A program made the position numbers and the translations under genes. From Karalla daura (lineage: Eukaryota > Chordata > Actinopteri > Chaetodontiformes > Leiognathidae), in contig CM055188.1 of NCBI GenBank assembly GCA_029224185.1, positions 12,219,497-12,283,496 of the forward strand: 64,000 nucleotides of DNA, given 5' to 3'. The first letter of the stretch is position 1, and every line of letters begins with the position of its first letter. Below are positions 24,288 through 39,200 of this stretch, in pieces. The notes under the pieces are model-generated. The model searched no databases. It was not told the DNA's origin and saw only the letters and a program-made list of their open reading frames with translations.

Positions 24288-27200
24288 ACGTTCAAGTGTC
24301 TCTGGTGAGTGCTGTTTATGTACCTGGGATCCGTCTGAAATTGCAAAACATTTGGTATTTTGATATTTTATGTCATATTTTGCTGTTTAAATGAGATAAT
24401 CTCTAGAAGTGAGCTCTGGCAAAAAGTAAAGGAGGTTGGTAATACCATCAGCACACTCCCGTATGATCAGTGACGTGTAATCAGTGCATGCTTGTGAGTC
24501 TTTGCCTGCATGTTAGTATTTGCAGACATACCTTCCTCCTTTCTTGGAGGCAGTTTGCAGGCTGTTCTGCACATATTGACAAAGGAGTTGAAGTATCTCT
24601 CCAAGCTCTCATCCGTCTTCCTCTCCAGTCGGGCCAGCGCTCGAAACTGGGACCAGTCGAAGATTTTCTTCTCAGGATCATAGACAACCCCAAATGATGA
24701 CACAGTGCGATAGAAATCTGCCTGTTCTCTACGAGTCCACCTGAAAAATGAAGATGGAGAGAAAGAGTGTGTGAAAATATGTCTTGAAAACATAAAAAAA
24801 AAACCCAAAAGAAATACGAAAAAAAAGATTGTGTGATCACATAGATCATATTTTCAAGCCCTTTGTCCAAAAGTTGCACACTTATCAAACCTTGTATAAA
24901 TAACACTAAAAAGTACTTTCTGAGATTTATAGCACATGCATGAACTCTAAGTACACTGACAAGCTGTTGGAAGAGAACTTAGTTCTAAGTTCTTGATGAA
25001 GGATAACCTGGATGTGATTATTTTAGTGTCACTTGTGACACAATTAACACTTCTGAGGTTCTTTAGGAAAAAACAAAAGAGATGACAGCTAGTGAATACT
25101 GAATCTAATGTTTATATTTCAAAAGGAGAGCAGTTTAGTTTCATCAAATGTCCCTGGCAAAAACCCCCGCAATAACATGAATTCATTATCACCCTAAAAC
25201 ACACATCACACATCTACTCCACTCAATCTGCTCTGAGTGTCCAAAATGGTTACCTCCTCTGCCACTCCAGAAACAAGGGGTCGGGCTCTGTGGTGACCAC
25301 CGAGCACCGACGCAGCTCTTCACCCAGCTGCCATGCCAGCGGCCCACTGGTGTGATGGCTATGGGCAGCACTGGCTCCGCCCATCCCCATGCCGACCAGG
25401 CCGTCATGGAGCAGATAGTCATGCCTGAGCAGCGGCTCACGCCGCAGTGTGAAGCGCTGGTAGGCTGTGATGAGGCGGCGTAAACGTGCTGTCAGGGCGG
25501 GGCCGGTGGGCCAGAGCGGCCGGGCCTGGACCACATGGAGGGCTGCGACCCCAGTGCCCGTGCCAGTCGTTGTGGTGGTGACCAGTGTCCCATCCTGGCC
25601 ACAGAGGTCACCTGACATCTGTGAGTCTGTGGGACGAGAAGAGGCAGTTTCATTAATCATCATCTCTCTGTGTGCTGGATGTGATGCTGTGGTTTAAAGG
25701 CTCAGATGTGGTATGTGAGGAAAATTAAATAGTTGAGCAAACATGCGAGGGCTTTTATGACAATACTCGACAGAACCTGGAAGGTATGTGCTGATAACTG
25801 CTACATAAAGCAGTCATTTGTGGGCCGACTCAATGTGAATTGTTTAGTCTTTAAAAAATGTTAATGCATATTTCCGCTTTGCCTGAGCATCCTTCTTTGA
25901 TGAATAATACCCTTTGAACAATACTTATCAAACATGTTTCATGCAGTCAAATGTCACTGACTATGGCAGCAGAAAAATTACAATTGTCAAAACTCATTTC
26001 ACACATTGGATCATCTTCATACCCTGCAGGGCAACACTGTAATGAGGACGTAAGCTGAGATGAAATGAGTTTATACGCAGTATGAGGCATCGTGGGCAGC
26101 TGGAACGGTGGGGTTCAGGATTTACACCTTTAAGACTCTGACTCATTAGAGGAAAATTAAAATAACAAGATAAAATTAGCTTAATTTTCCTGCAAGTGAT
26201 ACAACATAACACAGCTTGTTTAATTGTGTCTTATGTGTCTGTCTGTCGTAAACTACAGGCCTCATATTAACCAGTGCTGCAAGTTCAAGCAGTGTTTATG
26301 TGACAGGACTCTCACCTGGGCCAGTGCTGTCTGGCTTGTCTAAGGTGTCTGTGCTGGAGCAGGTTTCCTCCCCCTGTCAATCCATGTCAGACTGATATTA
26401 GCACAAAGAAAACAAACAAATACAACAGCAACACAGCAAAGAAATACTACATGAATAATACATCTCATCTACCACGAGCAATTAGCTAATAATTAATTTA
26501 ACTTAAACTATTTGACTAATGGAGTTTGACTAGACTTTGATTAAATAGATAAAATGCTTGCACACTCATGAATGATATTGTATTAATTATTGTTTAATCA
26601 CAAACTAAGTAAATCAAAAGCAGAGAAACAGAAACATATCCCCTATTCCCATCAAAAAGAAAATAAAGCCAATTTTTAGAAGCCACACTGTTTAATCAGC
26701 TTTCCTTCAATCTTCAATTGCAAAACAACTGTAAAAATTCAGGTTTAGAAGCTTTTCTGTAGAATATAACTTTACCTGTGAAGATAAATTCATTTATTTT
26801 TATGCTACATTTGTTTTTAGTTTTTTTTGACAGTACCAGGTTTTGAACCAAGATCACTGTAGGACTGAGTGAGTCTCTACTGATCAAACAAACTGAACCA
26901 AACTTTATCAAGTTTAACTTTTTTTTCTCTCAATAGCTGCATCATTCTGTCATGGGAATTTTGTTGAATCTGTTAGTCACCACTGAACAATCATCATCAC
27001 TGTTTCAATGTTTCTCAAAGTTTGTTGCACTGCAGATTTTGCAAAAAATAAATGAAGGAACACCTAATAACATGTATAATGAAAAGATTGTACTTTGCAA
27101 TTCATCTGCTCTAGTGTAAGACTGCTACCCATCAGCATAGAGGCATATGAAATGCTAGGGTCCCAGAGGCAACTTCCTGTCAAGACTTGATTAAATTTAT

Positions 27201-30200
27201 GTGTGGAGTGTCCATGACGACTTAAAGGGAATACCTGGTTGTTTGTTGGGTCAAAGGGAGTAAAAAAGATACAGAATAAAAGCGAGACATTTTAAAAGGC
27301 CACCACTATGTCGCATCTCAGGGGATGTTGTTCACCTTGCTGCTCTCATCTCGATCTTCCCCACCATCAGCTTTGCTTTCAGCATCGTCCTTCGCCTCCT
27401 CAGTTTTGCACACGCTGGCAGAGGGAAGGACAGACAAGAGAAAGACAAGCTTGAATTACATAGTAAATGTCCCAAAGAGGCACGATGAGAACAGAGTACA
27501 ATGGGAGAAGCACAGAAAGAGTGAATCCAAACTTCTAGACCAACAGCCTATCGCTGATGTTTGACTGGTAACACAACAGTCAGATACAGAAAAAGAAATC
27601 TGACACAGACCAAGAAAAGGTGTAAAAATACAGAGGAACGACAGGGTCTGTTGAGACAAAACCTGTCAAAAACAGATCAGATGTACTCGAAACATGAGCT
27701 GGCAGCATTTAACATAAATTAGAGGAAGTCTACTTCATGTATAATGGTGGATGAATGTCAGCGGAGAAATGACAAATGACTGAATAAAAACCAAAATGAG
27801 CACGAAATGATAATGAAACAAATATCCAGTTGTTACAAGCAGCTACACAGTGGGACACAGGAAGCACAACAAAATCAATGCTGGAAACAAATACGAACAT
27901 GTTAACATACACAAATAACTTCTAAGTTATATGTATCTGAGTTTTTCACCTTTCTGTAAAGAAGTCATCTTTCTACGAAGACATTCAACTTCTCATCTCT
28001 GGAGAAATGCTCTAGTTATTCCAAATGTGTCAAATGCATTGATCTTAATGATTATCCCAGTATTCTGTGAGGAAAAAAAGCTTCTTTTTGGCCTCTAGGC
28101 TGGACTGTTCTGTGTTATGTAAGTACTGTTTTGTGCTTTTCAAGGTCTTTATTGATAGATTTTTCACTTCATTTCTATTTCATTAAACATCCTTCACAAG
28201 CCTTATCACCTCAAAGGCAGCGTCCACCTTGCAAACCCAGTGAACTAACGTAACGCAAGCCAAACCCTGCCTCCTCCATATCACAGTGCCTACAGCCACA
28301 TGCGAGCTGTTTTGGTTGAATTCACAGGAGACCAAACATCACAAAACACCCAATACCTTCCTTATACTGACATATACTGACATTTACTACATTTACTCTA
28401 TCACAACCTGGCTGTGTAAATTTCATCCACGTTATGTCTCCCTTCTGTATATTCAGTTCACTTATCTTTTTGTTTGTTGTTACGAAGGACGCATGCAGAG
28501 TTAACAATCTGAGACTTGTGCTCGGCTGTGAGCAGCTTCAGGTTGAACAAGTAAAAAAGCGACTGACAGCTCCAATTGCCTCCAGGAGGGGGAATCAAAG
28601 CTTTGTGTGCGCCACATCTTCATAGCTCTGCTGTCAACCTGGGCAGCAGCACCCAGAAAATGTGTCTCACACCCTCTGTTGTCACCTTCCTCTGTTCCTC
28701 TCAATTATTCCTCTCTGGCTCATAACGGGATTATTCTTGCAAGCGTAGTGAAACTGCTATGAAAATTACTTGTGAGACAAATTTTCACAGTTACCTCAGT
28801 GATAGAGCCGTTAGAAAGCTTGATGCAGGTTAGGTCAGACATTAACGTCTCTGTGTAAGCACAGCTGCAGCAGAGCATGTGCACGTCTCTGTGCTTTTGT
28901 CACCTTGATATCTATATAAATGTATCTTTTAAAGCCACTATTAGAAAACGCAATCTGGTTGCTTTAGGGATAATTAGCACCTGATGTCAACCTCTGTGTG
29001 TATATGTGCGTTTGCATGTGTTCGTAGCCTTGTTCCTCACACTCAGTATGTAAAGCAGGTGTGTGGGCAGGTACACAACCGTGTCAATGACAACAAGCAG
29101 GGAGGACAGGATGTGTTTTTCACACCTGCCGTGAACGCTACTACAGAGAGTGGAAAACGTGATGACTGGAGGATGGAAGCATCTTTATGTGCAGCTGTCT
29201 CGAACGAGAGTCCTGAGACAACCGGGCAGAGTGAGTACCAGCGGTAGTAGTACGGTAGGAGTACCACTGCTGTAGTCGATGCCTCCCTAACAGAAAACTT
29301 ATTAACGTCATTGGTTATTTGGGTTTTGAGAGTAAAACATGGAAAATGTCCACATCTACGGAAAATGTTAGGTATGAAGGTGACGACCAAACAAGGTGGA
29401 AAAGATTCTCCACACTTACAGTGAGAGACATTCATTAGACCAAAATGTATTGTTGGAAAGTTTTTTGATGGCTGGAAACCTTGTTCTTTTTTTTTTCACA
29501 TAATAATAAGAGCCTCCAATTGGTCAGATCTCAACTAGATCAGATGTTTAGATTAAATCTCTTGAATCCATTCATGACTTTAGTGTGTGTAGATGCTGTA
29601 GGTATTTGTGTGTACCTCTCAGTAATGTCAGGGACGCTCTCCCCTCCTCCCTGCTCAGCAGTCAGAGCTGTGACATCCGGCATTCCCACTCTCTCCAGGA
29701 AACACAGATCCGAATCAGCACGCATGGCATTGTACCGCTCGTAGCCTGATCATGAAAACGCAGTGACAGACACACACCATGTTAACCCCTGCGAGCTAGC
29801 ACCATACACAGGCAGTGGTCACTGCAAACACTGTACATTCACAGGCATAGGCAGAGCTTCTCAAACAGCAAACACTACATTTGTGCCACTAAATTATCTT
29901 AAAACATCAAATAAAAGATGGGATACTTTCTAAATATACTAAGATGGGGAAATCTTATTTTATAGCAGTAAACAAGACAATAAAAAGAACTGAACATGCA
30001 ATAAAAAGGGAGCCGACGAAAAATACAATAAAACAACTTATTTGTTTTGTGCAGCTCCAGTAATTATCAGATACTGTTTCGATTCCTCACCGTGTTTGTG
30101 GACTCCTATGAGCAGAGACTTGTCGGCGTCGGCGTCCCACCAAGAGGCTGGGATCTCTATGTAGTCGATGTCTGGCAGCGACACCTCCAGTTTACTGTCA

Positions 30201-33200
30201 AGCACAGACAGACACACACAAACAATCAGCCCGCGCTGTCAGCCTCACGTCAGGACGCCGCCGCTCACTGACAACACAAACATCCCATCGCAATTGCAAA
30301 TCTGTCAAAAGGCATCCTGACAAGTGTAAAGGCGCTTTTGGTTTCATCACTGTGTTTACAGCTTACAAGCAGGAAACAGAGTCGTGCAGCGAGTCAATAA
30401 AGGCTTGTGTCAGTTTGTCAAGAAATCAAAGACCAGCTGATCAAATACACAAAAACTGTTGTTTAACTGTTTAGCAGGAGCAGTTGGGGCTGCTCTGCTG
30501 ATGCAGGACATCCGTGAGATATTGTGGGGCTGTGCAAAAACTTTATTACCTCTGCAGCAGCTACTGTGTGACCTAAACTGCATCAGCTAATTCACAATCT
30601 GCAGAGGGGACTTCACTGCAGCTACAATAACAAGTGTCACTTTCACGCACAAGGTTAAAAACAAGATAAAATGTTTGGGAAGATTAAGGACATTTTTCTA
30701 TGATATTGGCAGTAGCAAGCAAATAAAAAGGCAATTTCAGATGAAACTGATTATGGAAGCTCAAAGGAAGTAATAACTTTGGGTCTCTTCTTTTTAGTTT
30801 TAAGAGATGGAAGGTTAAAAAACTGAAGCGCTAGACAGCAATATGGAACATGACAAAACTACATACCTGGCAGGTATCCCCTCCAGAGCCTGAGTGGCAG
30901 CCTCTCCCAGAACCTCCACCTTCAGGTAGTACAACATCCGCACCCTCAGCAGCACCCTGTAGAGATGAAGGTCAGATAAATCCATTACAGACAGAACTGA
31001 GCAGATTGTCGCATAATTTGTTCAGGCTGGTGGAATTACTCAAGTACTAACAATGTCACTGATAATGTGGGATGTTAACACTTCTATTAGCTGGCATTAC
31101 ATTGTTTACTGTTCATTGGTGTTCCCTGTATCATTAGATACCGGGTGCCTTTATTAACCTTGGAGGAAATAATGTGTGTGCGGGTGTGTGTGTGTGTGTG
31201 TGTGTCTTTCTGTCTCTCCTGAACTCACGTGGCCACGCAGGCTGGAAGGTGTAAACAGTTCATAAAAGTAACAGCTAAGATTTAATGAGCCTATTGCTCT
31301 GTTTCCACACTCATGCTGCGTTGCTGCATTATAAAAGCATTTTATAGCAATGTCATCAAAAAGCACCTCCACTTTACAAGCAGCCTGAATGTGCTACAAA
31401 TCCCCAGTTAGGATGGTGAACCATAACAGCGTGTGTTGCTTATCTGGCCACTTTTCTCTACCACATAAATTATACAATTGCACCAATTAAGACAGTTGCA
31501 TCCCCTAATAAATGCCACTAAGCCTCCTCAGTCATTCTCTCAAATTGTTTAATTCCTGTCCTGTTAACAGCAAAAAATAATTTTAGCTTTCAGCATTTCA
31601 CCCAAAATATATCATTTAATATACTAGTGACATAAGAACTAACTTGTTGCAATGCTGTTTGAGATGTTTCTTGTAGCTCTCATCTTGTAACACCACCTCA
31701 GGGTTACAGTGGACCAGCCAGTCAGCGTTCTTCACGTCAGGAATGTTGAGCTGGTTCTTGAGCTTCTTCCCCTTCCGACCCCGAGGAACAGGAGCCGACA
31801 GACCTGGGGAATGGGTGGGAAAGAGGGGGAGATGTCGTCTGAGGACATAGACTCATTGTTCACACTTTATCACTTCATCACCAGTATCTGATAATCATGC
31901 AAAGAATGTTCAATTCGACATTTTTACACATTAAACTTAACAGCAGACATAAAACAAGAGTTGAGATGCAAACCAGAATGATTGAGCAGCGACTGGTCCT
32001 GGCCATCCTTAGTAGGTGAGATCAGATCCCAGATGAAGCTCTTGATCTTGTCATCACCTTTGTAGTGTCTCAAGCAATAAACCAGCAGAGCTCTGCAGGA
32101 GAAAAAACATCTTTACATTAGCTTTTTTTTTTTAATTATTTTTTAAAAGCAGGTGTTGTTTTTTTCTGTGATCCATTCAGGGCATTTCATTACTTCTGCT
32201 GGTTGAATTAGAAAGACAGTCGTTTTCTTACCGACAGATCACCTCCATGTCTCGCTCTGCCAGGTGCCACTTGAACCGACCGTGGTTCAAGATGTCCTTC
32301 CATCGACCCCAACTGGAGAAAAACACCATTTGAAAAGTTAAGGACAAAGTTAAGAGGCTTTACAAAGTAAGTCCCATCTTCTCTCTCTCTGCCCTGGCCT
32401 ATCCTGGAGTCCATCTCATCTCATACTGACACCTACGGAAAGTTTAGAGTCTCCAGTCAACCTGAACATGCAAACTTTCTCTCAGGGACTTTCTTGCGAC
32501 TACACGACTATGCTAACCAACCACTCACTAACCTTGTATGCGTGTATATTTGAGTGCAGATGTATGTATCTTACCCAAAGATAAGCAGGTTCTTTTCGAC
32601 CCGGAAGCACTCTGCACGAAGGTACCGTCGGCTCCTTTCCCCAAGGCGTCGAGTCCGACACGGCCGCTCCTCTGAGTCACTGTCCAGCTCTGAGAACTCC
32701 ATCAGCTCGTCATCCTCGAATGAGTTGTAATGACGGGTCTGCTTTCTCACCCGGGGGGTGTCGATCACCAATGACTCCTGCACCAGAGGAAATAATATAG
32801 TGTTTTAGCGAAACACGCATGAAGCTGAACTGTGATGAGGCGGATGCAGAGAGATCGATCACAAATCACACCTGAGAAGGACAAAAGGAAGGGAGAGAAA
32901 AAAAGTACCATCCACACATTAATGATGCTCTTCAATTAGGAAAGATGCAAGGCATGTGCACACTCAGACACACCAGAAATGTATGTAGATAGTAGCACGG
33001 TTTGATGTGCAATCTGTTTCATTCATTAAGACAGTCCATCTGTTAGGAGGAGAAAAGAGGAAAGGAGACAAGAATCATTTATTCCTCTTCTGCCTGTTGC
33101 TGTTTCTCTTACATATCTGGTTTAGGAATTAAAAAACGTTCTCCTTTCTTCATTTATGTCTTCTCGAATTTAGGTCACTATTGGTGAAAAGGTCTCCTCT

Positions 33201-36200
33201 TTAGCCACTTATCTGGATCCAAGTGGCAGCGGCAGCAAGGAAGCCCAGACACTCATCTCCCCAGCTACTTCCAGGAGGAAACCAGGGATATAGCAGTGCC
33301 TCACCATAGACTTTGCCGAAAAAACACAGACGGGTTGCCCCAGTCCTGGTAAAAGCTCAACCCTTTACAACAGTGTTTCTCGGCATCTAAAAAACCCTGC
33401 AAACTGTGGTTAGCACCCACCAAGTTGTTCAAGGTTGACTGAGAAATATCATCTCATGTCAACATCTCATGTCCAATTTTTAATTACAGACTTGTTTCAC
33501 TTAAGTACGCAGGGTCCATTGCTGTCTTCTACTTCTTCTACTTTCTGTTCTTTATTTGAAACACAGTCACTTTTCTTGTTCCTCCTCCTCCTCTCCCCCC
33601 ATGCCTTCACTGTTTTCTTCACGTCTTTCGCAATACCTTTTCTGACTTTGAGTCGATTTCCACCTCGGCGATCTTGGCCCATTTCTGCCAAAAGTTTGGA
33701 TCATCCAGAGAAATGTCCGTTCTGTTACCAGATGAGATGAAACTGGCCTGCAGAGAGAAAACAACAAATCCAAAGTAAGACTAAAAAACAAAACCAGATT
33801 AATTCAATCAAAGCTTTAGACTGAATCTGCAAACTGTTGATATTTTTCACATTTTAACATCATATTTTGCACCTATATATTTTAGATACTTAGATTCTTT
33901 TATTGTCACTGCACATTTTCAGTTCCTGAAGCAGTTCCAAAGCAGTTCTATCATGATAGCAGCATTTTATTAAATACTCATAAAAACGTCTAAACTTAAT
34001 AAAATAAGTTATATACACGTCTAAACATTTGGAAAATTCTTTCTTCAAGAAAGCTTTTGAACCAGCATTTACTGCATACAAAATAAAACATCAATCACTC
34101 GAATAAAACTATCCATTAAAACACACAGCTGACAATAAGTACAGTATGACTGAAGATGCATTTCCCAAACGCTGCACCTGCCATTTAAGACACTGCAAAC
34201 AGAGGACATAAGGAGTTTGCTCCAACTTTTTCATGAGCAGATTTGTCTGATCTGCCTCTTTACCTTAGCAAATGTGGATCCTTTCCCTTCAGACTGGATG
34301 GTAATGGTCTGCGTACGTCTCTGAAGTATCTGATCAATGTCTTCTTCGCAAAACTTGGAGCCCTCATCTTCCTCGTCCATCAGTGCTCCGTATGCCCCTT
34401 TTTTCAACAAGTCTTCCACTTCCAGCTTTGAAAGCTGCTGCACCTGCAGCAACAAGAAGCCGAGGAGGTGAGATCGCTGCTTAATTCCTGCCCCACACAC
34501 AATCTGTGACGTGACAGATGAGCGTGGCCCAGATAATGCGATAACAGCAAATGTAAAACGGTTTCATTCCTTACCCCATTGAGGCTTCCTTTGCGGTTGA
34601 TGTCTTGGAGGACGGCCTTATCAAGCCCGAGCTTCAGACTGGCCTTGTCAAACATTTCCCTCTCGTACGAATTCCTGGTGATGAGTCGGTACACTTTCAC
34701 TGCTTTGCTCTGGCCAATCCTGTGGCAGCGCGCCTGGGCCTGACATGGAGGGAATTGAAAACAAGATGTGAAACATAAGGCACACAATGCAGTTAGACTA
34801 AAACCTAAAAAGGTTCAATTACATGTGTAAATCAATCAAACAATCAGATAAAATTTCAAATCCTGTGCATGTAATTCATGTTGTTCAGACATCGTGCATG
34901 TGTGAAGAGAGGGTGCTCCCTCAGCTCTCTGCTGACCTGCAGGTCGTTTTGTGGGTTCCAGTCTGAGTCAAAGATGATGCAGGTGTCAGCGGCTGTCAAG
35001 TTGATTCCCAGACCCCCAGCTCTGGTGCACAGCAGGAAAACAAAGCGGTCCGAGTCTGGCTTGCAGAATCTGTCGATGGCCGCCTGCCGCAAGTTCCCAC
35101 GTACACGACCATCAATGCGCTCATATGTGTAGCTGGAGAAAACAAGAACAATGCTGGTCTAATAATCCATCTTTTAGCCCCTTCCCTCTCTGCAAAATGT
35201 TGCATAAATATGTTTCCTTAATCTCTCTAAAATTTCGCATTGTGGAAATAACTCCCTTTCCTCCTTTCATTATTCCCTTCTTTGTATCCCCAACTTTTTT
35301 GCCTAGTTTTATCCTTTCTTCCACTGCCTTGGCTCACCGTCTCTGTATGAGGTAGTCCTCCAGGATGTCCAGACAGCGGACCATCTGGGAGAAGACTAGG
35401 ACCTTGTGTCCCCCAGCCAGCAGTTTGGGCAGTAGCTTGTCAATCAGCACCAGTTTACCAGCAGCCTGGATCATGGCCTGCAACTGAAAATCATGCGCGT
35501 CTGGACTGTGGCACTTCTTGAAGCTTTCCAGAATCTTTTCCTCAGCTCCTAAAATAAAAGATGAGAAGAGTGAGATTAGATATGTTGAGTTACAGTAAAC
35601 ATTTTGTAAACATAAACTTTGTAAACAACATAGTGTGTGTTTGTGTCACCTGTGATAAGGTAAGGGTGGTTGCAACACTTGCGGAGTTCCATCATGGTGT
35701 TGATGAGGTTGGGCATGTTGTGCTGGTTTGCTCCTTTGGACAGGAAGGAGAAGTTCTTCTCCAGGATGGCTCGGTAATATTTCTTCTGGATGTTGGTCAG
35801 CTCCACCTGCAGACATGAGGAGGGATACAGTCAGAGATGGACAAGATGTTGTATGTTGTTAGGATTGACCATTTTGAAAAGTACAAAACTTTTTTTCACA
35901 TTTTTATTAAAGACACAAGATTAAAGAGACTTTCATGATGCTTTCACGATGTGAGTAATCAAACACAAACCTCTATGATGGTCTCCTCTTTTGGTGCCAG
36001 GTTTTTTTCCACATCATCCTTCAATCTTCTCAACATCATGGGCTTCAAAATTGCCTGAAGCTTCTTTACCTGTTAAAAACAAGATAAAAAGAGATGAATT
36101 AAAACACAGTCATTCATAGAGAGAAGTCAAACGTCTCCTAACCTCCTTACTGTTGGTCTAATTTTCTGCTTTGGTTAGGGGAAAGAGAGAATCTTGTCTG

Positions 36201-39200
36201 TCTCTGATTGACAGATTAAAAAGACCTTCCCATACGCAGACTAGGATGTGCTATACATTGGCATACCTGTTCATCTGTTTTAAGGTCTCCAAACTCTTCC
36301 AGAAAGGTGCTTTCTGATGGAAACTGCAGTGGCTCCAGGAAATTCAAGAGGCTGAACAACTCCTCCACAGAGTTCTGCAAAGGGGTTCCTGTCAGCAGGA
36401 CCTTGTGTTCCTATAAGACACATGCAAGGGGATGTGGTTAAAAAACACCACACAGACTCTGCTGCATTTAAAAAAGTTATTTTCTTATTAGTTATGCTTC
36501 AGTAAAAATGTGTTTATCAAAACAATTCCGCCAATAAAAAAGTGGGACAGGCACAGATGCAGGGTAGAAACATCGACCAAAAATAGTTGCAGCATATAAA
36601 TGGGCTGGACTGACTGACTACTTACTGATAAGTAAGACCAAGCACTCCCTGCCTTTCCATCGTTCAATAATGGCCAAGTTCTCACTTGTGACAGAGAAGC
36701 CTCTTCATGGTTTCAAAGCACACACATACACCATTCCTGCTTTTTGCCTACAAGGAGATGCCACAACAAAGATCCACCAGATTTTCCCTGTCAAGCTCCT
36801 GTATAGCTAGGATGTTCAGGGAGGACTGAACTTGGCTGAGGAGAAGGTACAAGAGACTCAGAAGAAACAGAAGACCTGGCATGACCAGCAGGTACAGATC
36901 CAGGCTTTTTAGCCAGGGCAACAGGTGCTTCTTCTTCTTCTCTCTTCCCTCAACAGAAAACTGCTGGCAAAGTGGCAGGGTCCATACACCACCACACAAC
37001 AGATGGCTCCAGTCAGACATGACATTCATCAACCTAACAAAAAGAAATCTAAACAGAAATATCACGTAAACCTGCTGTTTTAGAGCAGCATAGACTGAGA
37101 AAAAATTGAGGCAATGGATGACATATGTGCATAAGGAGCAAGTAGTGAAGCAAGAGTGAGCAAGCTCCAGAGCACATGGATGATCAATTGTCCACTTAGT
37201 GCCATAACCTCAGCATATGGTCGCAGTCCAGTTAACCCAGGAGGAAAACCATCTAACCTGCTCTCCAAAATCGGTGAAAAAAGGCTGACACCAGTGACCA
37301 AAAGCAGTTTCATGTTAAATGAACCAATAGTATATTAACAGTGAAATAAAGCTAACAGTAAGCCAAAAGTTCAGTTGGTTAAGAAGCTAACGGCTAAAAT
37401 GTTGACCATTAGCCACCACACTGCAGCCAAGCACAATGCTGACTGAAGTGGATGAAAACAGAGTAGAAAGAAAAAGATTGTGAGTGAAATAAAGATAAGA
37501 TATTAAATCCCCTGATAAGTCTAGTAAAGTGAAGTGAAATGTGTGTGTGTGTTGTGCTATTCGAGCCCACTCTGCTCAAGTTGTAAAGCACCAAGGACCT
37601 TGTTGATGGTGGTGTGGAGCTGCTTTTGGGACGCTGCAACCAATTTGCCAACCAATGCTATCGAGCCAAATCGCTGAACTCCTGCTCAACTGTCAAAGCT
37701 GTAAATTATAGCAATTCCAACATCGAGTGCCATGGAAACACCCCATCCATTTGGGAAGTTTAATCCAAAGCACCTCTGCCTCCTATCATACACGTGTCCA
37801 CAGCTTGACTCCTTATGCAGCAACGCAACAAAAGAAAAGTATCTGAACAGCATCTTAAAGAAGCTTTTCCCCCACAAGTGAGCATTCATGTGCACGTTAG
37901 TCTCACTGTGCATGCTGCTATGAAAATACCATGTGTACAACATTACAAGTCATGATCCTCGTGGATTCAGGAGCTCACAAAATGACCAAACAGAGGCTCC
38001 ATGCTGCTGTCATGAAAGGTCAGAGGAGGAAGCGTCTGTCTACAGGAGCCAGCTGGAGGCCCCAGCCTCCCACTCCCACCCACACATCACATAAATGGGT
38101 CACAGATATATTGATTGGGAAGAAGTTCAATGTTATAACTGCTAAGGCCTGTGCCACATGAGAGATTGCCCCTCGTAAAATTAAGAAATCTGAGTCTGCA
38201 CCTTGACAGCCTCCCCTGAAAACCAACACTGGCATGAAAAGGACTGGACTTTGTGCCTCTGTGAAGACTATAAGGCCATCGATGACTGAAATATTAAAGA
38301 GGCATACTCATTGCTCCACTTTCAAGACACATTGGAGACACTTCATCTCAAAAAGAACATCAGACCTCACCTCATACTAAGTCAAATTGATCCAAAGACG
38401 ATGCAAAGAAGATGCTTTCTGCACTACAAATGACCAGCTGGAGTGGAAGGTCAACCCATTTAGACTGCTCAAAGCTTTGTGACAAAAGTTGATCGATAAC
38501 GATAACGTTGGCTGGCATGCAGTGCAGCCAAGCACTGATTGGTCTTCATGGATGACATCACTGTACAGGCCAGGTACGAGATGCTGCAGCAACTACAGTC
38601 TCCAACTGTCTATCAACCTACAAATGCCGTTTACTGTGTGCACCAACCACAGCAGCCGTGATTAAAAAAAAACTAAGGAGCCTGATGGACAGCGTGTGAG
38701 GTGGCTTGAAAGCTTCAGCAAGTGATCATCCATCACCCTGGACAGTTGCCTATCGATGCAGACAACCTCTCCAGCAAACGCTGTCACTAGTCATGCCCAT
38801 GACCCAAATGCAGACCAGACACTTCAGATCTGATGTTTCTCTGTTGAATTTGTTGCCCACAACAAAACATTTGTCTCAATCCAACCCTATCCTTTGCATC
38901 CTCTTATCTCACACCAGCTTCAGTCTATGGCACCTATTTACCTTTTTGGTGACACAAGAGACACAACAAGCCCCTGGAAACCCCTGGAATGAGTGAGTCT
39001 GAGTGGGAACCCCCATGAAACGCATCACCTTAGATATCACAGTGCCACTGAATGAGAGAGTGCCAGACTGTCTACAGTACATGCTTGTGATTTAGAACTT
39101 CTTCACCTTTGCTCGCTATCTCTGTCACAAACTGTTGGACAATGGCTGAGTAATGGAACAGGCAGATAGAAATGGTGGTGTCATCTGTGATGGTGTCATC

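Noticed and set aside
37940..37980. Protease-like LVDSGA on the plus strand
   Set aside because: Too short alone, in a different frame from the zinc knuckle that follows; kept only as weak support for the retroelement.
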